Assembly (NCBI RefSeq): GCF_035083965.1
Contig: NC_089724.1
Coordinates: 8,472,501-8,536,500 of the forward strand
Direction: 5' to 3'
Length of the DNA stretch: 64,000 nucleotides
Source of the DNA: Branchiostoma lanceolatum
Taxonomy: Eukaryota > Chordata > Leptocardii > Amphioxiformes > Branchiostomatidae
The position numbers were made by a program, and so were the translations under genes. The stretch's first letter is position 1, and each line of letters begins with the position of its first letter. This document shows positions 12,401 to 24,086 of the stretch, one piece after another. Below the pieces are notes generated by a model. The model did no database searches, was not told the origin of the DNA, and was given only the letters and a program-made list of their open reading frames with translations.

Positions 12401-15400
12401 TTTGATAAAACCTTTCGAACAAAAAAAGCTGATTTTATAGCACTTTTAAGTATGTGAATTTTGCAATTAACTGGGTATGTTAAGTCATTAGGGTTGATAT
12501 AACGTCGAATAAGACTGATTGGAATATGCAAATAAAATTGTAATGTGTTACCAGCTCCAGATTTCTTCTCTTGTAGAGCTTCTATCTGAATGACGGTGTC
12601 GGGGTTTGCTCCCTTCTCCACTCTGTCCAGAATCGCCTGCACTAGTCGGTCCTCATTAGCTGGGAAGACGGCCACGTGATCCCCGGGAACATACTTCAGC
12701 TCCTGGGCTCCGTGAGTTTCCAACTGCACCAGGCAGGTCTGCCGGCTTGGACACATTAACTGAACATTGGATTGGTCCTACTTTTGTAGAAAAGAATTTG
12801 CTGAACTTTGAAATATATACATGTCTTGACACATAATTGTATCAAAATTTCAAATGCTGGAAGATACTGTTCAAAGTAATTGCATTTGTCGTATCACAAT
12901 AGCTACCAATACACTATCTTTCTTTTTTCCATACCTGGACTCCGGAGCTTGTAGCTGAGTTCTGGAGATGACTGTACTGGACACAACTTTTCTGCGATGC
13001 AGCTTGGATAGACCTGACAAGGATTCAGTGACACATATGGTATGTCAGAATACAGCCCATACAGTTTTATCTATCTATTTTGTAAAATTGATGAAGGCTT
13101 CGAGTGATTATTCATTTTCAGAGTTCAAACAGAAATGTAATGAACTAAACATGAGTGACTCAGGTAAATGTGAGAAAAGCAAAGAAGTGACAAATCAAAG
13201 CTTACCCTCCAGGATGTCAGTCTCCGGCAGTCCCTTGGTCTGTAGGACACGGAACTTCCCCGGCGCCCAGCTGAAGTCACTCCCGAGAAGGGCTGCCTTA
13301 ACGTCCTCCATGTCGACGTCATGGCCAACATCAAACCTTTCACACGCAGACTGATCAGAAATCAATCAATCAATCAATTAATCAATCAATTAATCAGTAA
13401 ATCAATCAATCGATCACCAGGAAAGTATCGGACATCGCCGGGATTATATTTGTAGCTGTCTAAAGACTTTTTTCACGTTTAAATGTATCAGTTAACTGTA
13501 ATTTTCTTCTTTAAAACCTGAATGATTTTTCTACCATAAACTTAATCTTGATACAGTGTCCTACAGACAACAGAAGCCACTGATCTTTAACGTTTAAGAT
13601 CTTTAGAATGAGTACCTTAAAGGCGCCCTTGACTCGGGCCCAGAAGGACTCCTCCTGTCGACAGGATTACTAGTTCTACAGTTTTGAAAAGACCTACTGC
13701 TCTAGACTAAGGAAACTATCTGAAGTTCAAGTATCATCTTAAAAATAAGAACCTTAAAGGCGCCCTTGACCCAGACCCGGAAGGACTCCTCCTGTCCACA
13801 CAGCTCGTCTCCTTCACCCACAGGATGGATCCGTTCCGCTCCCAGCGACTCAAACAGCGTGTCGATGGCGTGGCCGAAGGCGCAGTAGTTCTCAAGGTAC
13901 GCACTGGATCCCAGGGCAAACACTGTGTATCTACAAAGAATGAAGAAGTTAATGATTATATATGTAAATCTGGTAGACAATTGTTGATTCCGTATTCAGA
14001 TCCTTCCAAAATTGGATCACTTGTTCCTTAGGCAAGGGATTGACACCACTAATGCTTTGGTCCTAATTGGGGGGGGGGGGGGGTCCCGGCCGGATCCCGA
14101 AGCTACAGATTTGTACCTCGCGGTGCTCGCACGCTTAGCTCAAGGCGTCTATTTTCTACCGGGTCCCGCGCTCAGTTTAAGCCTGAATTGAATCCCGACC
14201 GAAGAATACAGCAACCATATATAGTCAAAAGATCAATGGATAACGTTTTCAATCTTCTTTTATTGACCAAATAAAACACTGGTATGTACACAGCAACCGC
14301 CACGTCTATTTGAGATTCTCAAGACGATATGTTCGGTCTTAGTAGCCACATGCCTACCTCACACTGCCGAGCGCCCCGCCGTCCCGGAGCTGCCGCAGCA
14401 GTTTCTGCTGACGTCGGTAGGAGGCCCTGGAGATGCTGCTCACCCTCCGGACACTGCCGCTGGAGTAAGTAATTAGCGGCATGTGGTCAGCTTTGTAAAA
14501 GCATGTGTGCATTTTCGCCATCTACATCGTCATTTTTCATAGTGGCTATTGAAACTTATATACTTTACATTGACTTGCAACAGTTGTTGTAAGACAAACA
14601 AACTTACAGCTTTATATTGCTGGGTGGGTGTCTCATGTGGAGTAACGCTTGGCCGAATGCCTAGATAAACAGAATTACTAATTGTGAATGGGTTAGAAAA
14701 GCAGCCCATTCAAGCATTGGTGAGTGTCATCATGTCTCTCCACAACTGTGACATATGGATATATTGCAAAAATCAATTTCAATTTTATCAGCATAATTAA
14801 CAAAGTCAATAAGTTCATGAAAATCGCCCTAAGTTAGCTTCGAGTTTTTTCTGACTTCTCCGTTGTCCGGCGGGTCTCCGTTCCCGAAGGTACTGGTGAC
14901 GACGATGACGAGTTCCTCCTTCTCTAGGTTTGTTATGTCGTACTCATCCATACACATCATCTGCAAGAATAAGGTGATGTTTTCAGTGATTTATTTATTT
15001 TTTATTTTTATTTCTGTATTCTTTTACCAGGGTAGCTCCCTCAGTGGCTTCGCACTGATTTTCAGGGAGGCCCTAGATACACATATACAAACATACAAAC
15101 AATACACTGATATATACATAACATTTGTGCGTCATAACAAAATCATATCCGTACTCATAGTCCATATCGTGCCAGGTCGTAAGGATTGAAGGTCAGAGGT
15201 CACACAATTCTTTTGCACAGAGTTTTGAAAGATTGTTTGGATGAAGTGTTTTTGACATATACCGGTAATGTATTCCAATTTTCTGCCCCCCTGTATGCAA
15301 ATGTCCGTTTCCCCGATTCCAATTTAACCTTTGGCAGACGTAAGGTGAGATTTGAACTGTGACGTGTTGTGTAAGTGTGAGACTCAGACGTTCTGCTAAA

Positions 15401-18400
15401 GGAGCTTAGGTACTCTGGTAGCAGATTATGCAATGACTTGTGCACAGTTTGCAACAGGTGCATCCTACGACGCGAAGCTAGGTCTTTCCAACCAAGAGCG
15501 GAAATGTGTTCGCCGTCGACATGAGATCTAAATGACAGTCCAAGTATCAATCTTACAACACGATTTTGGTACTTTTGTAGCTTATCGGACAAAACTTTCC
15601 CACAATTTCCCCACACCACATCACAATAATCAAGTTTTGGCAGAATTAAACAGTTGTACAACATGGCCAGTGTATTTTGTGGCAAAATGGCGACAAGACG
15701 TCGGAGAACACCCATCCTTGCAGAGACGGCATTGGTCATTTTCTCCACGTGAAATTGCTATGTCAAGCATGCGTCTAGCCAGACACCCAGATACTTGAAA
15801 GAAGGTACAACTTCAATGTAGATTCCAGATAGATATGTAGTTAGTTGTTCCTTTCCTAGTTGCAGCCTTTTAGAAGTGCCAAAGAGCATCGCGATAGTGC
15901 AGCCGAACTTTATGCACTGCTTGAACGCTACCGGATACCTGACAAATAAGTCACATGTGCTAAAACTGTCAATAGATTCTAACACTGAAATTCCGCCTAC
16001 CTTTGCGTCAAAGGCGTGTTGGAATATCCCGAGTGTAGAAGATGCGAATGATTCCGACTTGCCGGTTTCTGTGGCGTACAGGATGGTGGTCTTCACTCGC
16101 TTGCTGAGAGCTTTCTTCATCAGCACGGCAGCGAACTTTACAGCCCTGATGGAAGAAAGACAACAGATACATGTCTTTCTGTCAAGTGTAAAAAAACTAA
16201 GCTACTCAGGCATAGTGTTTTTGAAAAATAATAAATTTCAACCTTCCTTTCGAAAAGATACGCCTTTTCCCCAAACGAAATCACAACGATCATGCTTTAA
16301 GTTAGTTTAGCAAAGAATGGGGATCCTACCAGTACAACCAACAACTTCCACGTTTATTTGAGTAGTGGATAGCTACACATGAAACTCACAGAGCCACCTC
16401 CTTCAGACGGTACTTCCTTTTTGGGTTTTCATCGTAGGCGTACTTCAGAAGAACTGGTTGCTTCGGCTTCTTTCTCCAGAGGTGTACCAGCCAGGCGTCC
16501 TCCTGATACAAAAAAGAACAACTTTACTCTAGACTTTTATTTACCTCTTTTACTTCTATCTAAGGCTTCAATTAACATAAACAATGTCTCGGAAGAGGAT
16601 ACACTTGTTATGTTTACCTGATATTCAAAAGACGGTCTCACATGGTAGTTCACCATCTCTTGATGGAAAACTTCGGTGAGAGACGCTGACATTGGGGGCA
16701 CGATCCACACCCAATCAGAAGGGCAACCTCCGCGCAGGCGCTGTTCGTTCTCCAGGTGTTTTATGAAGTTTTCTGAGGCCGTGTGGTGATCTATGATTGT
16801 CACGTTGTTGCTCTACCAACATAACGGAAAGTTGCGATGGAATCATTAATCTGATTATTACTTTAACACCCATTAGGAATTTTGCAGATCAAAATCAACC
16901 TCAACTTAAATTGTTAAGTAAGCATAATCTATAAATGGGTACCTTGACGTGTTATGTCAGGTAAATGATTCATATTATTTATGAAAAGTATTGCAATATA
17001 ATGTTTTTTGATGATCTTTTCATCATCATTTCACCATAATTGCCATCAATGATGCACACGGTAACTTAAAGACTGCAGTACCTGGAAGCTGTGCAAGATG
17101 GCGATGTTCACCTCGACGAGAACAGCGTCTTTCCAGAGGGAGGAGTTTCTTGCAATGTCCAGACCCATCCTCTTTCCTACAGCCTTTTAGTAGAACCGGC
17201 AGTTATCAAATAACATCACGAATGATCACAACGCGTTTTGCAATTCCTAAATCAGCTGTGAAAAGGAAATCAGCATGCAAAAATTTCTCTTTAGCTAGAA
17301 TCTAGTGCTAATTGGTTCAACAAAGAACAGTTCCTGACCGCAACCGATCTCAACGAAGCACTCCCCAACTAAGATTAAAAGGAATTAAAGATGATTATCA
17401 TAAAAGTATACGTCGATGAAGTGTAGACATCCAGGCAATTTAATACGCAAGGTAATAGATACTCAACTGAATAACATTTGTTAACGGTCGAAGATAGAAA
17501 AGATCGAAGAATTATTGCATATATATATATCTTTTCAAAATCTGATGCTGTCTTGAATTCTTACGTCTGTGATGTTGAGCCTGTTCTCGTCACACAGGTC
17601 CCTGCCCACCTCCGTCCCCATGTACCAGCCGCTGAAGGGAGCCGCTGAAAACTCCAGACCGCCGCAGTCAAACAACATGTTGGACACGGCAGGGAGACAG
17701 TACCACTTGATGCCCAACTCTTCAAACCAGTCGTACCTATGGGGAAAGGACACTGTTAGTTATAGAGTCAGAGTAGAAATGGCATGATTGCCCCAAAGTT
17801 TGGACTCACTTGGGATGTGTGATGTTGACCTCCATCACGATGTCCTTCGGAAGATCGAACCACTCCGGGTCCTCCCCGTTAGCAGACAGAACCATGGGCA
17901 GCAGGTCGAACCGTGTGCCCTCCCCCTTCCAGCCCAGAGCCTGGCATACCTGGGAACAAATCAAACAAGAGACTGGTGATCCTAAGGTCCACAAATTTAC
18001 ATTTCTGTCCTCATTTGTTTTAACCTTCTCCCTGATGCCTAACTCTGTAACCAATAGGGAATAAGGTGCCAAACGGCTAGTTCAGTGTGCTACAGGTGAA
18101 TTAGAGAAGGCTACCTTGACGTGGTGGGGAGGCTTGTGAGCCTCAAGGATCCTGTGGGCTATACCGGCGGGGGCTTAAGCCCCTGGCAGGTCTAACCATG
18201 CCGGGCAGGCTACGGGTGAGAGGTCAGACGAAAGGCAGTACAACAGTCGGAGACGGATACTCCAACCAAAAAAGCTGCACCTGCTGGGGCCGTCTTACAC
18301 GTGGCAGTTTCTGCACCTGTGGGACTACGTGCGTCAGTCGGCGAGAGGGTGGAGAAGGTTCTAGTGCACACCCCTTGTTCACCTTAAAAATTCAATGTGC

Positions 18401-21400
18401 CGGTCAGGCACACAGGTCGCCAAAACAAGCAATGGCGCCACTCTTTACCTAACGTTGTACAAAGTCCTGTGGCGATGGAGAAGTGGCAACGGGAACAAGC
18501 AGAGGATGCTGCCGGGAGTTCTTAGCACACGACTCTGCACACAGGCGGCTGTGGGGTGATGGTCGTCCAACTGTAGACAGTGGTAGCTGCAGTGTTCGTA
18601 TCCTCCCACAGCGACAGAGCAGCCTTTTCTAGGGACAGCACTGCTCTCCCCGGAAGGGGAAGGGGAGATAAAAGGATCCCTAAAGAAAGCCTACCACACA
18701 GCGCCCCTGGCAGGAGGCCGTGCCTGCATGGGCATCCAGTCCTGCGGCCGAGGAAACAGGAGAAACAAGATAAGGAAGCCCCTGACTCTGGGGGCATGGA
18801 ATGTGAGGACTCTGCTAGACAGAGGAAACAGACCAGAGCGACGCACCGCACTCATTGCCAGGCTGTTGGGCCAGTACCAGATTGACATAGCAGCTCTGAG
18901 TGAGACCAGATTCGCTGGAGAAACTCAACTGGAGGAGATAGGCGGAGGCTACACCTTTTACTGCATCGGGAAGCCTCAAGATGCCTCGAGGACGTCTGGC
19001 GTTGGATTTGCTATTCGCACGGAGCTTGCGAGAAAGCTCGACAACCTACCGTGTGGGATCAATGACCGATTGATGACCTTACGTCTCAAACTTGCAAAGG
19101 ACTGCTTTGCCACCATCATTAGCGCGTACGCACCTACTATGACAAACCCAGATGATATCAAGGAAGCCTTCTATGAGGATCTCAACCGTGTCCTCTCGGA
19201 GGTGAACAGCAAGGACAAGATCATCCTCCTTGGAGATTTTAATGCACGAGTTGGAACAGATGTGTCCTCCTGGCCGAACGTCTTAGGACACCATGGCACC
19301 GGAAAGTGCAACTCCAATGGACTGATGTTGTTATCGATGTGTGCTCAACACAGACTGTCCATCACCAACACAATATTTCAGCAAGCGGACAAGTACAAAA
19401 ACACATGGATGCACCCTAGATCAAGACAGTGGCATATGCTAGATTACGTTATAGTGCGCCAAAAAGATAGAGGTGATGTGCATAGCACACGCTGCATGAG
19501 AGGAGCCGACTGTTGGTCCGATCATCGCCTACTCCGTAGCAAGATGGACCTTAACCTTGCTTTGAAAAGGAAGACGGCTAGAGAAAAGCCCCTGCGGAAA
19601 CTGAACATTGCTCAGGTCAGCATCAAGCAGGAAGCACTGCAGCAAAATCTTCAGAAATCACTGTCCAACATCGAGCAGGAGCAAGACAACCTGGAAAAGA
19701 AATGGAGGGCCTTCCGAGAGGCCGTCTACAGCGCTGCAGCTGACACCCTTGGTTTTGTAAAGAGGAAGCACCAAGACTGGTTTGATGAGAATGAAGAAGG
19801 CATTCAGAAGCTCATCGACAAGGTACATAAAGCACACAATGATCACCTTCATGACAAGACCAACAGCAGGACAAAACAGGATTACCAGCAGGCAAGGCAA
19901 CTTCTCCAGCAGAAGCTGCGGAAGATGAAGAATAACTGGTGGGAAAGAAAGGCTGAGGAGCTGCAAGCGGCAGCCGACAACCACGACATGAAGACACTTC
20001 ATGGAGGCCTGAGAGCCGTTTACGGACCCAAGGCATCTGGCTCAGCCCCAGTAAGATCTTCTGACCAGTCCACCTTGCTCACCCAGAAAACCGACATCCT
20101 TGCTCGATGGGCAGAACATTTCAACCATGTGCTGAACAGAGAATCAACCATCTCCGAAGAGGCAATCGCGTATTTGCCACAATTACCAACAAAGGACTCA
20201 ATGGCGGACCCCCCAACCACTGCTGAGGTTGTTAAGGCCTTGAGGCAAACAACACCCGGAAAGGCACCAGGAGCAGATGGGATTCCTGCTGATATCTACA
20301 AGAACGGAGGCGACGTGCTTCTAGCGAAACTGACGTCCCTGTTCAATTCCATCTGGGAAGCAGGAGAAGTCCCACAAGACTTTAAGGATGCATCCATAGT
20401 GCATATCTACAAGAGGAAAGGGGACAAAACATCCTGTGACAATCACCGCGGAATATCGCTCCTGTGTATCGCTGGGAAAATACTTGCCAGAGTTATCCTC
20501 AACCGGCTCATCACGAACATTGCAGAGACTGTCGTTCCTGAATCCCAGTGTGGGTTTCGAGCTGGAAGGGGCACCAGTGACATGGTTTTCGCTCTTCGTC
20601 AGGTACAGGAGAAATGTCGCGAGCAAAATCAGGAGCTTCACCTGGCCTTTGTGGATCTAACCAAGGCGTTTGATACCGTGAACCGGGAAGGCTTGTGGAA
20701 GATCTTGCAAAAGTTTGGCTGTCCAGACAAGCTTATAGCACTGATTGCCTCCTTCCACAAAGGCATGCAAGCCAGAGTCCAGGAGAACGGAGATGCCTCA
20801 GATCCCTTTGAAGTGTCCAATGGAGTAAAACAGGGCTGCGTCCTTGCACCTACCTTGTTCTCCATCCTGTTCGCAGCAATGCTCCTTGATGCCTTCAGCA
20901 GTTGTGAAAGAGGGGTGTACATCCAGTTCCGCTCTGATGGAAAACTCTTCAACCTGCGAAGACTCCAAGCCAAGACCAAAGTGTTCGAGGCCATCCTACG
21001 TGAGTTCCTCTTTGCAGACGATTGCGCACTGGGCGCACACTCCCATGAGGACCTGCAGTACATAATGGATCGCTTTGCAACTGCCTGTGGACGGTTCGGA
21101 CTCACGATCAGCCTAGGTAAGACTGAAGCCATGTTCCAGCCCTTACCATCACAGGCTGCCAACGTGCCACCACCTCCTCCCATCGTCATCAACAACACAG
21201 AAATCAAGACTGTGGGAAAGTTCTGCTACCTGGGTAGCACCATCACAAGCAGTGGATCTCTTGACGCAGAGGTGATGCAGCGCATTGGAAAAGCAAGTGT
21301 AGCCTTTGGCCGTCTCACGAAGAGACTGTGGCACGACCACGGCATCCGCCTCTCCACCAAGATTTCTGTGTACAAAGCCGTTGTACTGAGTGCACTTCTC

Positions 21401-24056
21401 TACTGCTGCGAGACCTGGACAACCTACCGCCGGCACATCCAACTACTGGAGCAGTTTCATCAGCGATGTCTCCGGAAAATCTGCAGCATCAAATGGCAGG
21501 ACAGAGTGTCCAACCTTCAGGTCCTAAAGAAGTGTGGCCTCCCTAGCATTGAATGCCTGATCATCAAGTGCCAGCTAAGATGGACAGGACACATTGTCCG
21601 CATGGAAGACAGCAGAATTCCCAAGATGCTACTATATGGGCAACTAAAAGAAGGGCACCGCAACCAGGGCAGACCCCTCAAAAGGTACAGAGACAATCTG
21701 AAGACAAGCCTTAAGAGCTGCAACATCAACGTTGACTGCTGGGAAGCCATTGCCCAAGACAGAGCGCTGTGGAGAAAACAGTGCGCGTTAGGAATTAGGA
21801 CATTCGAGGCCAACAGAGCTGCTGCTATTCAGGAGAAGAAGGAGAAGAGGAAACAGCGCTCCACACCAGACTGTTCCTTTCCGTGCAGCATCTGTGGCCG
21901 TTCATGTGCGTCACGAATTGGTCTTCATTCCCACATGAGGACCCACCTTGGCAAATGACGTGTGAGCCTACTCATCTGTCGTACCGACAGGAGAATCCAT
22001 CATCATCATCAAGACAAGGAAAATGAAACAAAAATATTTTCCGTTACTGTCTGACCTCTGTGAATTCTAGGTTGATGGGATCGCCGAGGATGGACCTGTC
22101 AGGCAGCTGATAGGCGGCATATTTCAGGAACTGTCCGTTCCACACCTTGTAGTCATGGCGACCGTCCGTGCGTGGCGGGAAAACAGTAATGGCCGACCTG
22201 GGGTTAAAGACAAATTTGAGAAAACCTAATTGAAGTAGATAAATATACCCAATTTAATGACATCAACATGCATTTTTCATGGAGGTGATAGCTGGAAACA
22301 GCCGTCATTAAGGGTACTCAAACAGTATCTCATAGTCTAACATCTTTCTATTCGAAAGGAAGACGATCGGCGAGTGTTGTAACTATCGGAAAGTATTGTT
22401 GATAGATAAGCTTTTGTTACCTGATATTCCCACCGTTGGTGGACCATTTGATGTGTCTGCAGATGGCTGCGAACATTTCTCGTGCTGTTCTGACGTCACG
22501 AGCGTCAAACACCTTCGAAAAATCCAAACAGTTCTGTTATATACTCCCTTTTCAACACTTTCAACTCACTAGATCTCATCTTATCAAAATTATCTCCCTA
22601 ATACTTTGTTTTCGAACGTTGGCATCTTGTTTAACGCGGAAAATGAAAATGGGTATCTCACCTGCAGTTTAGACCACTGGATACGTCCTATACACCTGGA
22701 TGAATTTCTCCACGCCATCTTGGCGCCATACACAAGCTCGTCGTACGTCATGTGATACACACTTTTCTCCTCCACCTGTTCCTGGACATCTTTCCAGCGT
22801 CTGTCACGCTCACCAGCATCCGAACTGTTGGAGATGACATAGCTAGTTGCAAACTCACGTTGGTAAAAACAAATCAGCTATCGAAAGATAAATGAGCTAA
22901 ATCAATGATTTCATTGTAAAGAGCAATTAGCACAAACCTCTTCAAGGAGGCAAAGTATTCGAAGATGAACTTCTTTGCTTGTTCGAGGACTTCTTCCTTC
23001 GGTCGGAAGTAGCCGGGTGCTGTGAACGGTCGTGGTCGCATCAGTGAACCGAGACATCTGCCGTCATTGCACGGGTTCACCTGGAGCAGAAAAATCAACT
23101 ATAAAGTGAAATATTCAATTTTCAATAAAATGCATTGTATTAATTCTATTTTTCTACTTGATGATGGTGTGGCAAAAATATACAGTCTTGGATAGTAGTT
23201 AGCCGATCTCATACGCTGAATTCTTCTCAGCGATCGCGAGGTTTCATTAACTAATCAATTAGATCATTCACGTTTCATGAAATTATAAGCAGCACACTAG
23301 CTAGCTAGTATTATAATTGTACTGTTAAACCTGCTGTTATAACTTGATGGCTCGTATGACAACAGGTGTGAATTGCATATTGACAACTAGTAGAGTCCTT
23401 ACACAGTTTCCTTTCACACTAAGGGTGTCGTGCATCGTCCATTCTTTTAGCCAGTTCCTCAGACGTACTGGTCTGCTGGTGGATGTCGGTACAACCATAC
23501 ACGTAGCTGCTTTCGATACAGTGACCGGGCATCCGTTTGCCACAGTACCATTCGTGGCAGTCTTGATTACGTCGTTCTGTTTCGTAACGGTCTTCTGCAA
23601 GGAGATGTCGCCTTGATTGTCGTGTTTCGGAATGGCTCGTCTGCTGAAAGTGTGGCCTCTCATGCGCTGTATGAGGAGGGTCAGTGCGCCGATGGGCCCG
23701 TTAGGCCTGGTGACTCGCACAGTTTTGGTCTCCCCGGTGCTCAGACGGATGGTCTCCAGGTAGGTGTGGAACCACTTCGGTCCGCGGAGGACGAGCTCGA
23801 CCGGCTTCCCCGGCTCGATGTCCCTGATGACCTTGGTCGCCTCCTGGTACTGGTACTCGATGTCTTGCCCGTTTACAGCGACGATGGTGTCCCCGGGCTG
23901 CACCATCCCGGTCTGGTCAACAGGCCCGCCTCGGATCACCTCCTCAATCACTACTTTTTCATGTTCTGCAGCACGGGGCTTGAGTGATATTCCAAGGCCA
24001 TCGGCTGTATCTTTTATCATCAGTTTAACGACGATGATGTTTTGCCGACACTCCAT
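9432..24056 (-). CDS. NOS: Nitric oxide synthase, PDZ-containing (neuronal type)
   Basis: This enzyme makes NO and citrulline from arginine, O2 and NADPH. Twenty-four exons join in phase to 1342 aa: 24056-23403, 23080-22938, 22824-22662, 22512-22421, 22197-22056, 17949-17810, 17736-17565, 17183-17082, 16812-16618, 16502-16390, 16145-16001, 14960-14856, 14521-14358, 13930-13753, 13350-13206, 13013-12935, 12745-12552, 12411-12242, 12087-11877, 11317-11230, 11066-10948, 10772-10612, 10177-9983, 9590-9432. Exon 1 encodes a PDZ domain ([23 protein letters not shown]), as in nNOS. The oxygenase domain has the zinc Cys pair CNDGRC, the heme Cys in [10 protein letters not shown] and the substrate Glu in [11 protein letters not shown] basic calmodulin-site segment ([20 protein letters not shown]) spans exons 10-11. 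FMN motifs are YATETGKSE and [18 protein letters not shown] motifs are [16 protein letters not shown] and [12 protein letters not shown]. The C-terminus RYHEDIFGV is conserved. The start ATG has a GCCATGG context. Exon 13's acceptor has a weak pyrimidine tract and is the least certain. Confidence 0.95.
11447..11876. repeat. 106-bp tandem repeat derived from NOS exon 19 end
   Basis: Three near-identical 106-base units start at 11553, 11659 and 11765. A fourth in register at 11871 is the genuine 3' end of NOS exon 19. A degraded unit precedes them at about 11447-11552. Each unit copies the last ~70 bases of the exon, including the splice donor (CGCGTG|GTGAGT on the minus strand), plus the start of the intron. 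The extra copies are downstream of the real donor in transcription order. Confidence 0.95.
13359..13414. repeat. AATC tetranucleotide microsatellite
   Basis: A short run of AATC repeats with TTAATC variants, immediately beside the acceptor of NOS exon 15 (intron side). Confidence 0.9.
13610..13666 (-). pseudogene. Partial duplicate of NOS exon 14 end
   Basis: About 55 bases closely match 13743-13799, the 3' end of NOS exon 14 with its donor. Shared runs include CCTTAAAGGCGCCCTTGAC and GGACTCCTCCTGTC. It lies about 130 bases further into the intron and has no acceptor of its own, so it is an exon fragment rather than an alternative exon. Confidence 0.85.
14049..14205. repeat. Truncated copy of the MITE at 43535
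   Basis: The sequence from TAATGCTTTGGTCC through CCCGGCCGGATCCC, CGCACGCTTAGCTCA and ACCGGGTCCCGCG parallels the element at 43535-43756. It includes a run of 15 G near 14069. It lies in the intron between NOS exons 13 and 14. The right terminus is not preserved. Confidence 0.7.
14988..15965 (-). mobile_element. 5'-truncated CR1/L2-like LINE in NOS intron
   Basis: The minus strand carries the C-terminal part of a non-LTR reverse transcriptase. [14 protein letters not shown] and FKYLGVWLD at about 15950-15760 are followed, with a frame break, by the thumb and tail at 15748-15200 ([28 protein letters not shown]). After the stop comes a 3' UTR with GGGCCTCCCTGAAAATCAG and GCTACCCTGGTAAA, ending in an A-rich AAATAAATAAA tail near 14990. 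The EN domain and the RT catalytic core are missing. The element is in the same orientation as NOS and fills nearly the whole intron between exons 11 and 12. Its tail ends only about 25 bases before the exon 12 acceptor. Confidence 0.85.
18019..18093 (+). repeat. Short dispersed repeat, family B, copy 1
   Basis: About 75 bases of the form AACCTTCTCCCTGATGCC...CTCTGTAACCAATAGGGAA...GTGCCAAACGGCTA...CAGTGTGCTA. Related copies occur at 31688-31761 (same strand) and 33035-33110 (opposite strand). It directly abuts the 5' side of the full-length LINE. I found no coding potential and no clear terminal repeats. Confidence 0.75.
18108..22012 (+). mobile_element. Apparently full-length non-LTR retrotransposon
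   Basis: This 3.9-kb element is inserted antisense in NOS intron 5. It has a 5' UTR of about 600 bases starting near CTACCTTGACGTGGTGG, one long uninterrupted ORF, and a short 3' region ending in a CATCATCATCATCA tail. No certain target-site duplication could be picked out. The 3' end lies about 45 bases from the NOS exon 5 donor. The domain order (AP-endonuclease, RT, C-terminal C2H2 finger) suits RTE- or Nimb/I-related clades; I cannot settle which. Confidence 0.9.
18728..21958 (+). CDS. LINE ORF: AP-endonuclease, reverse transcriptase, C2H2 finger
   Basis: The ORF has 1076 codons without a stop or frameshift. An AP-endonuclease (about aa 17-245) has [38 protein letters not shown] and SDHRLL. 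Its role is to nick target DNA. The reverse transcriptase (about aa 500-800) has [38 protein letters not shown] and the catalytic FADDCAL, and copies the RNA at the nick. The thumb region ([31 protein letters not shown]) follows. The C-terminus ends in a C2H2 finger, [21 protein letters not shown]. The ATG at 18728 follows a stop; the frame just before it carries no obvious domain. Intactness suggests a recent insertion. Confidence 0.93.
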   Translation: MGIQSCGRGNRRNKIRKPLTLGAWNVRTLLDRGNRPERRTALIARLLGQYQIDIAALSETRFAGETQLEEIGGGYTFYCIGKPQDASRTSGVGFAIRTELARKLDNLPCGINDRLMTLRLKLAKDCFATIISAYAPTMTNPDDIKEAFYEDLNRVLSEVNSKDKIILLGDFNARVGTDVSSWPNVLGHHGTGKCNSNGLMLLSMCAQHRLSITNTIFQQADKYKNTWMHPRSRQWHMLDYVIVRQKDRGDVHSTRCMRGADCWSDHRLLRSKMDLNLALKRKTAREKPLRKLNIAQVSIKQEALQQNLQKSLSNIEQEQDNLEKKWRAFREAVYSAAADTLGFVKRKHQDWFDENEEGIQKLIDKVHKAHNDHLHDKTNSRTKQDYQQARQLLQQKLRKMKNNWWERKAEELQAAADNHDMKTLHGGLRAVYGPKASGSAPVRSSDQSTLLTQKTDILARWAEHFNHVLNRESTISEEAIAYLPQLPTKDSMADPPTTAEVVKALRQTTPGKAPGADGIPADIYKNGGDVLLAKLTSLFNSIWEAGEVPQDFKDASIVHIYKRKGDKTSCDNHRGISLLCIAGKILARVILNRLITNIAETVVPESQCGFRAGRGTSDMVFALRQVQEKCREQNQELHLAFVDLTKAFDTVNREGLWKILQKFGCPDKLIALIASFHKGMQARVQENGDASDPFEVSNGVKQGCVLAPTLFSILFAAMLLDAFSSCERGVYIQFRSDGKLFNLRRLQAKTKVFEAILREFLFADDCALGAHSHEDLQYIMDRFATACGRFGLTISLGKTEAMFQPLPSQAANVPPPPPIVINNTEIKTVGKFCYLGSTITSSGSLDAEVMQRIGKASVAFGRLTKRLWHDHGIRLSTKISVYKAVVLSALLYCCETWTTYRRHIQLLEQFHQRCLRKICSIKWQDRVSNLQVLKKCGLPSIECLIIKCQLRWTGHIVRMEDSRIPKMLLYGQLKEGHRNQGRPLKRYRDNLKTSLKSCNINVDCWEAIAQDRALWRKQCALGIRTFEANRAAAIQEKKEKRKQRSTPDCSFPCSICGRSCASRIGLHSHMRTHLGK

Positions 24057-24086
24057 GGCTTGGCTGCTGAATTTTGTTTACCTAGC

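Noticed and set aside
20638-21207. 189-aa minus-strand frame inside the LINE
   Set aside because: Antisense shadow of the reverse transcriptase coding region.
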